Assembly: GCA_024276335.1 (NCBI GenBank)
Contig: JAJRXL010000061.1
Coordinates: 1-14,277, forward strand
Origin: Bacteroidota bacterium
Lineage (GTDB): Bacteria; Bacteroidota; Ignavibacteria; SZUA-365; JAADGX01
Length of the DNA stretch: 14,277 bases
Direction of reading: 5' to 3'
Shown one piece after another: positions 1 to 6,155 of the stretch; positions within the stretch are counted from its first letter, which is position 1, and every line of letters starts with the position of its first letter. Under the pieces are notes generated by a model, which was not told the origin of the DNA, ran no database searches, and was given only the letters and a program-made list of their open reading frames with translations. Both the position numbers and the translations under genes were made by a program.

Positions 1-387
1 GACGAGGAAGCGGACTTCCCGGACGCGCTTCCTTCGCCGCGCAAGCTCGTTCTCTCCACAGGCACACTTGCCTTTTCGTTCATGAAGGAAATCGTGGCCG
101 AACGCCTGTCCGCGATCCGTAACCTTGACGTAGCGCTGATCCCGGTTGAAAACAAGCTTTTCGGCAAGACCGTCACCGTTTCGGGGCTGCTGTCCGGGAC
201 GTGCTTCGCGGAAGGCTTGTGGAGCCGCGCGGCGGGAGACCTGTTGCTCTTACCGCCCGATTGTGTCAACACGGACGGTGTCTTCCTGGATGATCGCGAC
301 CCGGACTGGCTTTCGCGCCTGCTCGACGTCCGCGCGATGGTATTCACGGGAAGCTGGACGGAGGCGCTGGAGCGTTTGTGCGTATGA
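1..387 (+). CDS. DUF512-domain protein, C-terminal fragment (radical SAM/PDZ type)
   Basis: The frame is open from base 1 to the TGA at 385-387, so only the last 128 codons are present. The fragment contains the DUF512 pattern: a TGTLA segment at the start, then N-K-L-F-G-K-T-V-T-V-S-G-L-L-S-G, a run of leucines ending in LPPDCV, and GVFLDD near the end. In known members this domain follows an N-terminal PDZ-like and radical SAM region; those parts, and the cluster-binding cysteines, lie outside the window. The biochemical role of the family is not established. Repeat DNA starts about 12 bases after the stop. An internal ATG at 82 is an unlikely start because homology-like sequence continues upstream of it. 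Confidence 0.8.
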   Translation, partial: DEEADFPDALPSPRKLVLSTGTLAFSFMKEIVAERLSAIRNLDVALIPVENKLFGKTVTVSGLLSGTCFAEGLWSRAAGDLLLLPPDCVNTDGVFLDDRDPDWLSRLLDVRAMVFTGSWTEALERLCV

Positions 388-398
388 GCGTTGATGGG

Positions 399-420
399 GT
401 TGAACGTTGGAACGTTCAAC
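399..420. repeat. AACGTT palindrome, copy 1
   Basis: Two perfect 10-nt arms, GTTGAACGTT and AACGTTCAAC, are separated by GG. Related palindromes built on AACGTT occur at 5947-5980 and 14125-14150. The centre is too tight for a good RNA hairpin, so it is more like a DNA-level palindrome or mobile-element end. It sits 11 bases after a stop codon. Confidence 0.7.
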
Positions 421-443
421 TTCCGCTAAAGCTTCGGCGGACA
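421..443 (+). repeat. CCGC/GGCGG repeat adjoining the AACGTT palindrome, copy 1
   Basis: This 23-nt stretch matches 6001-6023 at 20 of 23 positions by eye. In both places it lies downstream of an AACGTT palindrome, so the two probably form one composite element. CCGC and GGCGG ends can pair around an AAGCTT-like centre. Confidence 0.55.
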
Positions 444-455
444 GGGAAAGGTGGA

Positions 456-485
456 TTTGAAAATTGAAATTTGAGATTTGGAATT
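456..485 (+). repeat. AT-rich 30-mer, copy 1
   Basis: These 30 bases, made of TTTGAAA, ATTGAAA and TTTGAGA-like units, are the exact reverse complement of 14170-14199. The match continues imperfectly into GCGCTTC just after. A shorter relative, ending in the same AGCGCTTC, follows the stop codon at 5778. Confidence 0.8.
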
Positions 486-560
486 CAGCGCTTCTTGAAG
501 ACGAGCAGGATTTTAGATGTAGACAGTTCTTGGCTTTTCTCTGGTGGGCATTCGCTACCA

Positions 561-602
561 ATTCGACAATCAGTTCAGCATTTAGAATTCAACATTTAGC
601 AT
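561..602 (+). repeat. ATTCG...CATTTAGCA module, copy 1
   Basis: The order is ATTCGACAATCAG, then CAGCATTTAGAATT, then CATTTAGCA at 593-601. The same units occur at 6156-6202 on the same strand and inverted at 13644-13700. The conserved parts are the ATTCG boxes, the AATCA segment and the CATTTAG boxes. Confidence 0.6.
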
Positions 603-611
603 CGCTCCACC

Positions 612-655
612 GTCGTCCGTGGTCGGTCGTTCGTGGTCTGTCGTCCGTTGTCTGT
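612..655 (+). repeat. Degenerate tandem array with 7-bp period (GTCCGTG type)
   Basis: Six consecutive heptamers can be read: GTCCGTG, GTCGGTC, GTTCGTG, GTCTGTC, GTCCGTT, GTCTGTA. Positions 1, 2, 5 and 6 (G, T, G, T) are constant. The same period is seen inverted at 13834-13864 and in a purine-rich version at 5809-5843. The array is in a non-coding gap, so the period is not a coding effect. Confidence 0.65.
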
Positions 656-714
656 ACCCGTCCCGGGGTCTTAATCCCTCAACTGGCTGGCATAACAATT
701 TTTTGACGATAGTA

Positions 715-743
715 TTGACAATGAAGGAAAGGGTGCGTATCTT
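715..743 (+). promoter_or_regulatory. Sigma70-like promoter candidate for the cysteine-rich protein
   Basis: TTGACA at 715-720 is followed, after 17 bases, by TATCTT at 738-743. The -35 box is perfect and the spacing ideal; the -10 box matches four of six consensus bases. It would give a leader of roughly 135 nt before the ATG at 885. The promoter lies at the point where the sequence turns from GC-rich repeats to AT-rich DNA. Confidence 0.5.
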
Positions 744-831
744 CTCCCCGTAATTGAGAAAAGCATAGTGTGGAGGGGATACATACTGACAGGTAAGATG
801 AAGCTCTTATTTCAATCCTTTTGACGTGAAC

Positions 832-870
832 ACAGCGCTATACGCTGTATAAAATAAATATTCATTTTAC
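832..870 (+). promoter_or_regulatory. Paired stem-loops in the leader of the cysteine-rich gene
   Basis: ACAGCG (832-837) and CGCTGT (843-848) form a perfect 6-bp stem with a 5-base loop. Next to it, AAAAT (851-855) can pair with ATTTT (864-868), extended by GTA/TAC across one bulged base. The second stem ends only 3 bases before the ribosome binding site. They may be leader RNA structure or an operator-type dyad. The function is inferred from position only. Confidence 0.35.
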
Positions 871-873
871 AAG

Positions 874-879
874 AGGAGG
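874..879 (+). promoter_or_regulatory. Strong Shine-Dalgarno AGGAGG fixing the ATG at 885
   Basis: AGGAGG is perfect and lies 5 bases before ATG 885. No other gene here has a comparable site. It argues that translation starts at 885 and not at the ATG at 911, which is preceded by CTTTCTGGC and lacks a ribosome binding site. Confidence 0.75.
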
Positions 880-884
880 TCAAC

Positions 885-959
885 ATGAAAAAACAAAAAG
901 TCTTTCTGGCATGGTTTATGGGGGGGGGTGGATACTTCTTCTTTTGTTACCAAACATAG
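885..959 (+). other. Short leading frame of the cysteine-rich gene, terminated after the poly-G tract
   Basis: From ATG 885 the frame reads MKKQKVFLAWFMGGGG, then YFFFCYQT, and stops at TAG 957-959: 24 codons. The first residues (KKQK then hydrophobic) are the start of a signal peptide, but with nine G at 920-928 the frame leaves the one used downstream. One added G, or two fewer, would join it to the 911-1366 frame and give MGGGWILLLLLP, a coherent signal peptide core. Confidence 0.6.
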
Positions 960-1366
960 TGTACTCCCAATCCGATCCTTGCAATGGCCCAATCAATTGC
1001 TCCCTTTCCTCGAACACCAGTTTTACATTAAGTCAGAGTGGTTGCTTAACAATAGCAATTACGCTACCGAATACTGACGGTTGTTCGGGGAATAGGCCAT
1101 TATGTTGCGACAATGGAACATGTACAAACGAAATATATCTTTACGACACAGTTACAGGAGATAGGATTGAACTTGATTCCTGGAAGGGATGTGGTAGCAG
1201 GGGAGCAGGAACGAGGCTCATTTTCTACTGCGCTTCAGCACAGGAATATGAGATTGTTCCCGACATATCTTGCGTTTATGACACAAATGGAAACTCCATT
1301 GTTGTCTCCGCTGATTGTACGGTGCCTAAAGATTGTAATGGTAGTAAACCAACAAGTTGCCCGTGA
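911..1366 (+). CDS. Small cysteine-rich secreted protein, frame interrupted at poly-G
   Basis: The open frame begins at ATG 911 in this sequence and ends at TGA 1364-1366. The likely genetic start is ATG 885, out of frame by one G. Joined, the product would be about 160 residues: a basic N-terminus, a hydrophobic stretch (WILLLLLPNIVYSQ) with probable cleavage near Ser-Gln, then a mature part of about 130 residues with 13 cysteines, including a CC pair and the C-terminal C-P. There is no T9SS sorting domain, lipobox or membrane segment after the signal peptide. The many cysteines suggest disulphides in the periplasm or outside the cell. I do not recognise the family. It has its own promoter candidate and its own terminator, so it is probably monocistronic. 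Base composition is AT-rich, as in the next gene and unlike the rest of the window. Its state may be phase-OFF, pseudogenised or a sequencing indel. Confidence 0.65.
   Translation: MVYGGGWILLLLLPNIVYSQSDPCNGPINCSLSSNTSFTLSQSGCLTIAITLPNTDGCSGNRPLCCDNGTCTNEIYLYDTVTGDRIELDSWKGCGSRGAGTRLIFYCASAQEYEIVPDISCVYDTNGNSIVVSADCTVPKDCNGSKPTSCP
920..928 (+). repeat. Homopolymer of nine G within the signal peptide coding region
   Basis: A run of nine G lies between ATG 885 and the main body of the cysteine-rich protein. It is the longest G run in the window. Its length decides whether the well-placed start is in frame: 10 or 7 G gives a full-length protein, 9 or 8 does not. Confidence 0.85.
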
Positions 1367-1373
1367 TAATTAT

Positions 1374-1412
1374 AATGAGCAACTGCTTATATGATGCAGT
1401 TGCTCATTTTTT
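1374..1412 (+). terminator. Rho-independent terminator after the cysteine-rich gene
   Basis: A perfect 13-bp stem pairs 1374-1386 with 1396-1408 (core GAGCAACTGC / GCAGTTGCTC) around a 9-base loop and runs into six T at 1407-1412. It lies 8 bases after the TGA and 30 bases before the next gene, separating the two transcripts. Confidence 0.9.
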
Positions 1413-1442
1413 ATTATTTGTTCCACTAAATAAACAGAAGAA

Positions 1443-3713
1443 ATGTATAAAAGAATCATTTTAATCTCTGTGTTATTCATTCTTTGCTATCACCCATTGT
1501 ATTCCCAGGTATGGCAAAAGATATATCCTGATTATTCCACAGACGATATTGCCTCAATTATTCACTGGAAAGGCGATACGCTGTACGCGTTTGGTCTGAA
1601 CGGAACGTGCCTGATTTCTACGGATGTTGGCGTGACATGGAAAAAGCTGGATGTATTCAGACGTGATCAACATGTAAACCGTGCGGCTACCGACGGAAGA
1701 ATGATATATGTTATTCCATACACACTTCAGTTCCCTCAACAAGATAGTATCGGGATATACGATCCCGAAGGACACACTCTGACGTACAAGAAGCTTGATC
1801 TCGGCGAAAATGGAAGACTTATTGATCTTTCTGTCAATGAAAAAATCGTTGTCGCGCTTTCCACGGAAGAACCCTGGGGCTCGAGAAAAGCTCTGTTGTT
1901 CTCATCTGATCGAGGACAATCCTGGAAGGAAGTAGGTCTCCCGGACAGCATATTTTTTTATGCATATCAATATAATGGATATATTGAATTTCACAGCAGG
2001 AAAAATGGTATCCTCGTAGGATTCCAAAAAGTAGGTAATAAACATGTAAGGTATGTTTATGCCACGCAGAACGGAGGAATATCATGGAAAAGGGCAAACC
2101 TCGATTATTCAGGAAAATTCACATACATATATGATCCTTTTTATCATTATCCGATCTTGTGGATTAATGATACAACAGTCATTGTTGGATATCGGCATAT
2201 CTTTTATAAAAGCTCCAATGCCGGGAAAACCTGGATACGGATGCCGGATGTTGCATGGGAAGCAAAGCCTCGCGGCACGATGATACAAGCGGAATTCCTC
2301 CAATCAGGTGTTGGTATCCTTTCCGGACTATTAGGAGAAACATATAAAACCACGAATTTCGGGGAAGAATGGATCAGGGTTCGACCCTGGGGAAGCGATG
2401 AATATCAGTTCCACGCCATTTGCCTCGTGAATGACAGGGATTTTGTACTTGGCTCGTTAAGAGGGCGGATTATTCGTACGACGGATGGTGGTATTTCATG
2501 GGACTACTTGAACAATGATTATATCAGAAATGTACTCATCTTTAAGTTCTCGTCTGAAAACGAAGGTATTATCCAGGCAGTGAACTATTATACGAAGAAG
2601 AAGGAAATATTGAGAACAGCGGATGCGGGTAAAACATGGGTAGTTGCGGATGAGATAAATAAGATATCAAGCATTTCCGACGTTACACGTCTAAACGGAG
2701 ATGTCGTTATTGTTACCCGGTCAAAATCAGACCTGGATAACGTTTTGATATGGCGTTCAACGAATGACGGCATCGATTGGTCAGGTGTTTATACATGGCC
2801 CGGGGAAGATTCGACAATAATACAATGCGGTCAAATGAGCTTTATTGACGACAGAAGGGGCTTTGTCATCACGAACAAGGGATTGCTGAAAACGACGGAC
2901 GGAGGAGAGCATTGGCGCTGGCTCGAGAATTCTTATAAGGTGGCTTCTTCAAAGACAATATACTATATCGATTTTAGCAATGTTCATACAGGTTGGATGT
3001 CAACCGGAAGCGCTTTATATAAAACGAATGATGAAGGATTGAGCTGGGAAAAAGTCGCGTTGCCGGATGGCGTGACGTGGATCGATGAACTTGATGCTCC
3101 TGATAACAGGACGGTTGTTATCCGGTCGATGGCGACTTGGAGCCTGTATTATTCGTCGGACGAAGGTGGGACATGGGAAAAGATGGAAATGATAGGATCC
3201 GATTACGCATGGCACGATGACAGGACGAGCATTGCAGCAGCTCCATATGTTGTATTGTACACGAAAGACAGGTGGCAGACGTTTACGAAAACTTTTCTTA
3301 TGTTCCAGGTTAAACCGTGGACACCGAGGATATATTGCTATGACGAAAAAACATGCTGGTCGTACATGCCTGACGGAACGATTTTCTTGTCCAAGACAGG
3401 CGGCGTGGATTGGATAACGAAGCCATCCCCCGGGAACCTCGTTTATCTCGACCAGAACTATCCAAATCCCGTACGGTTGGATGCGGGGAGCACGACGATT
3501 TCATATATAGTACGCGGTGCCGGTTTAAAGCATGTAGAGATATCGATTTATAACAACCTGGGAATGAAGATCACAACGCTGGTGAATGAAAAAGGTTCTC
3601 CAGGACGTCATTATGTTCGATGGAATACTTCCGGCGTCCCACCGGGTTTGTATTTTGCCGCGCTGAAGGCTGGAAACATCATGCAAGTGAAGAAAATCAT
3701 GGTTATCCGGTGA
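1443..3713 (+). CDS. Secreted Asp-box beta-propeller protein with T9SS type A sorting domain
   Basis: 756 residues. Residues 1-21 are a signal peptide (MYKR, then a hydrophobic core, cleavage near LYSQ). From about residue 58 to 660 there are roughly a dozen Asp-box motifs of the form S/T-x-D-x-G-x-x-W, for example STDVGVTW, SSDRGQSW, TTDGGISW, TADAGKTW, TTDGGEHW and SSDEGGTW, about 50 residues apart, as in BNR/YCF48-like beta-propellers. Residues 665-756 are a type IX secretion C-terminal domain: LDQNYPNP, a beta-rich segment, PPGLYFAALKAG and a basic end. After export to the periplasm the protein should cross the outer membrane by T9SS and be released or anchored at the surface. The ligand or enzymatic role cannot be read from the repeats; no sialidase-type active site is evident. 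The start follows a terminator and a weak AGAAGAA. Codon use is AT-rich compared with the next gene, which begins only 4 bases after the stop. Confidence 0.9.
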   Translation: MYKRIILISVLFILCYHPLYSQVWQKIYPDYSTDDIASIIHWKGDTLYAFGLNGTCLISTDVGVTWKKLDVFRRDQHVNRAATDGRMIYVIPYTLQFPQQDSIGIYDPEGHTLTYKKLDLGENGRLIDLSVNEKIVVALSTEEPWGSRKALLFSSDRGQSWKEVGLPDSIFFYAYQYNGYIEFHSRKNGILVGFQKVGNKHVRYVYATQNGGISWKRANLDYSGKFTYIYDPFYHYPILWINDTTVIVGYRHIFYKSSNAGKTWIRMPDVAWEAKPRGTMIQAEFLQSGVGILSGLLGETYKTTNFGEEWIRVRPWGSDEYQFHAICLVNDRDFVLGSLRGRIIRTTDGGISWDYLNNDYIRNVLIFKFSSENEGIIQAVNYYTKKKEILRTADAGKTWVVADEINKISSISDVTRLNGDVVIVTRSKSDLDNVLIWRSTNDGIDWSGVYTWPGEDSTIIQCGQMSFIDDRRGFVITNKGLLKTTDGGEHWRWLENSYKVASSKTIYYIDFSNVHTGWMSTGSALYKTNDEGLSWEKVALPDGVTWIDELDAPDNRTVVIRSMATWSLYYSSDEGGTWEKMEMIGSDYAWHDDRTSIAAAPYVVLYTKDRWQTFTKTFLMFQVKPWTPRIYCYDEKTCWSYMPDGTIFLSKTGGVDWITKPSPGNLVYLDQNYPNPVRLDAGSTTISYIVRGAGLKHVEISIYNNLGMKITTLVNEKGSPGRHYVRWNTSGVPPGLYFAALKAGNIMQVKKIMVIR

Positions 3714-3717
3714 TGTC

Positions 3718-5778
3718 ATGACACAAGACGGAAAATCGTACGGATGGTATCGGTCAATTCTGGCAATTTTGGCTGCCGTTCTTGGTGTCGCTACTTCCGG
3801 CGTGTTGAAGGCTCAGCCACTTGAACTGAGAATCACGGAATTCGACCAGCAGAATCTTCCGGTGATCCGACTCAATGTCTGTATTACACGCGCAGGCGTC
3901 GCCGTGCCTCAGCCGGGAAAAGGATCGTTTACGCTTACGGAAAACGGGGTGTCAGTGCTGCCGGTCGTTGACTGTCCAGATACGGCGGTGATAAACTCCG
4001 TTGCCCTGGCCCTGGACAATTCCGGTACGATGACGAGCTATCTTACCGCCTTGAGTGCAGCTGCGATCCGTCTCATCGATAGTCTCCCGGCCGGGGACGA
4101 AGCTGCGCTCATAGCCTTCGGACAGGGCGTTTCGATCCTCCAGGATTTTACCACGGACAAGGGCCTGCTGCGTTCCGCGCTTACCGGCATGACGGCCACG
4201 GGGGGAACGCCGTTCTACGACGCCTGCATGCTGGCCGTGCAAAAACTTTCAACCAGGCCCGGCAGGAAAGCCGCCGTATTGCTTACCGACGGTATTGACA
4301 ACGCAAGTGCTGTAGGCCCGGGCCAGGTCACAGATGCGGCCAGGGCCTCAAACGTTAGGCTCTTCACAATCGGCTTTGGAACCTCCTCCATTTCGGAGGC
4401 ACAGTTGCGCCGCATGGCAATGGAAACGGGTGGAAAGTATTTCCGCGTATTGCGGGACGCGGAGCTCGCCCAGGTGTTCGACGCCATTGCCGTGGCCATC
4501 ACGTCCCGGTGCTGCCGGTTGACGTACCTGGCACATTCCTGCGAGGATTCCGTGCGCGCACTGCGCCTGGAAGTGAACCTGGACGGTGAGACAGCAGAGG
4601 CAGATACTACGGCACTTTCACCTCATCGTCCGGATACGCTTCGTCTCGTTGTGGATGCGCCGCCCTCGGTCGGTCCCAACGGGAACGCCATCGTGTATGT
4701 TCGCCTCGAGCCCCGCGTCGACCCGGGCATGCTGTTGTCTTTTTCGTTTCGCATGCGGTATAACCCGGGGCTTCTCACGGTCTTTCCCGTTATGCCTATT
4801 ACGCTCGGCACCATCACGCAGAACCGCACGGTGTCCTTGTCGATGCCGCGGCCCGGGATTCTGGAATTCTCCGCCTCGTATATCAATCCCAGTTTCGCTG
4901 CCGGGAACCTGGTCGGAGTGCGGTTCAAGGGCGTGCCCGCCGATTCCAGCCGCCCGGTGGAGATAGCGCTGGAGGATGTGCAGCTCACGGTCGCTTGCCC
5001 GAACGTGGTACTCACGGTGCCGGATACCATCGAGGTGTGCCAGTGCCGGGAAAGGGTCACGGCGTGGCTGGATTCTCTCCGGATTACACGCACGGGGGAA
5101 GAGATCAGCATGCCGGTGTACGTGCAATGGCCGGACAGTTCCGTCGGCCCGTCCCTGTTCATCTCGACGGTCAGCTACAACCCGGATGTGTTTGAACCGT
5201 TGCGCATCGATATGGAGGGAACGCGCGCGCAATACGCCACGGTTTCGTGGGATGTGCTTGCTCCCGGGTTGCTGCGTGTGGCGGCTGAACCGGCGTTTAC
5301 TCCCACGTCGGCGGACGCGTTGTACCGGGTGGTTTTTCGCGTCAAGCCCGTAAAATCCACGGAAGAAGGCCTGTTCACGCTTCCCGCCGTGAAGATGTAC
5401 GCGCGGTGTTGCCCTGAGGAAGGTCCAGACACCTCGGGCAGGGTGCTGGTGGAAGGCATTTGCGAGAAGATATCCTCCAGGCGTGGCGAGGGATTTGCGC
5501 TCGGGCAGAACGCGCCGAACCCCGCCAACCCGGTTACCACGATAATCTTTTCCGTGGGCGCAACGCATGAGGAAGGGGCGGAACCGGAAACGGTCCCGGT
5601 GCGATTGACGTTGTTCGACGTTGGCGGAAGAGAGGTCGCGCGCATTGTTAATGCGTCGATGCAGCCCGGCACGTATCGCGTCGTAGTGAATGCCTCGTCG
5701 CTTCCCAGCGGCACGTATTTCTACCGTCTCCGTGCCGGCGGTCGTGTTCTAACCCGCACGATGACGGTGGTGAAATAG
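3718..5778 (+). CDS. Secreted VWA protein with cohesin-like domains and T9SS type A sorting domain
   Basis: 686 residues. A signal peptide spans residues 1-32 (YRSILAILAAVLG, cleavage near LKA-QP). The von Willebrand A domain covers about 92-262 with a complete metal-binding (MIDAS) set: D100-N-S102-G-T104, T164 in TGGTP and D191 in LLTDGIDN. Two beta-sandwich segments of cohesin-like type follow at about 308-428 (SFRMRYNPGLL) and 452-582 (TVSYNPDVF), with the typical Y-N-P and conserved VxF strands; this assignment is weaker than the VWA call. Residues 593-686 are a T9SS sorting domain (LGQNAPNPANP ... LPSGTYFYRLRAG). A surface or secreted adhesion/binding role is inferred. The ATG is 4 bases after the propeller gene stop, so the two may be co-transcribed and translationally coupled, but this gene is clearly more GC-rich. 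Repeat DNA starts directly after the TAG. Confidence 0.9.
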   Translation: MTQDGKSYGWYRSILAILAAVLGVATSGVLKAQPLELRITEFDQQNLPVIRLNVCITRAGVAVPQPGKGSFTLTENGVSVLPVVDCPDTAVINSVALALDNSGTMTSYLTALSAAAIRLIDSLPAGDEAALIAFGQGVSILQDFTTDKGLLRSALTGMTATGGTPFYDACMLAVQKLSTRPGRKAAVLLTDGIDNASAVGPGQVTDAARASNVRLFTIGFGTSSISEAQLRRMAMETGGKYFRVLRDAELAQVFDAIAVAITSRCCRLTYLAHSCEDSVRALRLEVNLDGETAEADTTALSPHRPDTLRLVVDAPPSVGPNGNAIVYVRLEPRVDPGMLLSFSFRMRYNPGLLTVFPVMPITLGTITQNRTVSLSMPRPGILEFSASYINPSFAAGNLVGVRFKGVPADSSRPVEIALEDVQLTVACPNVVLTVPDTIEVCQCRERVTAWLDSLRITRTGEEISMPVYVQWPDSSVGPSLFISTVSYNPDVFEPLRIDMEGTRAQYATVSWDVLAPGLLRVAAEPAFTPTSADALYRVVFRVKPVKSTEEGLFTLPAVKMYARCCPEEGPDTSGRVLVEGICEKISSRRGEGFALGQNAPNPANPVTTIIFSVGATHEEGAEPETVPVRLTLFDVGGREVARIVNASMQPGTYRVVVNASSLPSGTYFYRLRAGGRVLTRTMTVVK

Positions 5779-5800
5779 AGATTTGGGATTTAGCGCTTCG
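5779..5800 (+). repeat. AT-rich repeat, truncated copy at the VWA stop codon
   Basis: AGAGATTTGGGATTTAGCGC followed by TTC resembles the second half of the repeat at 456-494 (GAGATTTGG, AATTC, AGCGCTTC). It begins with the base after the TAG stop codon. Confidence 0.5.
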
Positions 5801-5808
5801 TGATTCCA

Positions 5809-5843
5809 GGTTGGAGGCATGAGGTCAGAGGTTTTAGGGTGAG
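5809..5843 (+). repeat. Degenerate tandem array with 7-bp period (GGTNNGA type)
   Basis: Five heptamers are read in register: GGTTGGA, GGCATGA, GGTCAGA, GGTTTTA, GGGTGAG. The leading GG is invariant. It has the same period as the arrays at 612-655 and 13834-13864 but a more purine-rich unit. Confidence 0.5.
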
Positions 5844-5887
5844 TAGGAGCGTATGTGCGCTTATTGTAGAGAGCGGACACGGAGCGC

Positions 5888-5923
5888 GGGAGACAAGGGG
5901 ACGAGGAGAAGGGGAGACAAGGA
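5888..5923 (+). repeat. Purine tract with GGAGACAAGG units
   Basis: GGGAGACAAGG occurs twice, separated by GGACGAGGAGAA. The reverse-complement version (CTCCTTGTCTCC) occurs at 14051-14078 and 14209-14236 next to the CGCAAAG repeat. The strand is almost wholly purine. Confidence 0.5.
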
Positions 5924-5946
5924 TATTATGGGTGTCTTGACGGTGG

Positions 5947-5980
5947 GTTGAACGTTATAACGTTTGAACGTTCCAACGTT
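5947..5980. repeat. AACGTT palindromes, copy 2
   Basis: The 14-base perfect palindrome AACGTTATAACGTT (5951-5964) is followed by AACGTT-CC-AACGTT (5967-5980). The same 14-mer is present at 14133-14146 with the same GTTG/CAAC flank in inverse orientation. The CCGC module follows, as in gap 1. Confidence 0.75.
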
Positions 5981-6000
5981 TTTCCTGTGATTCCTTCCGC

Positions 6001-6023
6001 TTCCGCAAAAGCTCCGGGGGACA
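6001..6023 (+). repeat. CCGC repeat adjoining the AACGTT palindrome, copy 2
   Basis: Matches 421-443 with three differences. It has the same position relative to the AACGTT palindrome as in gap 1, although 20 extra bases lie between. Confidence 0.5.
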
Positions 6024-6056
6024 CGTTGCAGTTAATCAAATCCGCGGTCGTTCGGG

Positions 6057-6121
6057 AAGCCGTTGAAACGGTTACAAGATTTTTTCCCTGTGAACGGTCG
6101 TCCCACGGATGAATCCGTGGG
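6057..6121 (+). repeat. Two-hairpin REP-like element, copy 1
   Basis: The first hairpin is CCGTT-GA-AACGG (6060-6071), with two more closing pairs, one a G-T wobble. A shared core TGTGAACG lies at 6089-6096. The second hairpin is CCCACGGAT-GA-ATCCGTGGG (6102-6121), a perfect 9-bp stem. The same parts in the same order are found inverted at 13921-13983. Paired short hairpins in intergenic DNA are typical of REP/BIME-like non-autonomous elements; no transposase is present in the window. Confidence 0.75.
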
Positions 6122-6155
6122 CTCTCTCTGCACTGCGTCACGAGACCGTATCCGT

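Larger units (their letters stand above)
388..714. other. Non-coding gap 1, mosaic of short repeats
   Basis: No credible gene is seen here. In order the gap holds an AACGTT palindrome (399-420), a CCGC...GGCGG element (421-443), an AT-rich 30-mer (456-485), a CATTTAGCA module (561-602) and an array with a 7-bp period (612-655). Each module has relatives in the gaps at 5779-6295 and 13650-14277. The short open frame 464-706 consists of this repeat material and has no coding character. Bases 495-560 and 656-714 show nothing I recognise. Confidence 0.7.

Noticed and set aside
464..706. Small open frame in gap 1
   Set aside because: It is made of the AT-rich, CATTTAGCA and 7-bp repeat modules that recur elsewhere in other frames and orientations.
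1113..1394. Overlapping open frame inside the cysteine-rich gene
   Set aside because: It has no ribosome binding site, runs into the terminator stem, and its product lacks the cysteine pattern and any signal.
4618..5568. Antisense open frame of 316 codons
   Set aside because: It is the shadow of the VWA/cohesin-like gene, with Arg/His-rich composition and no start signal or domain.
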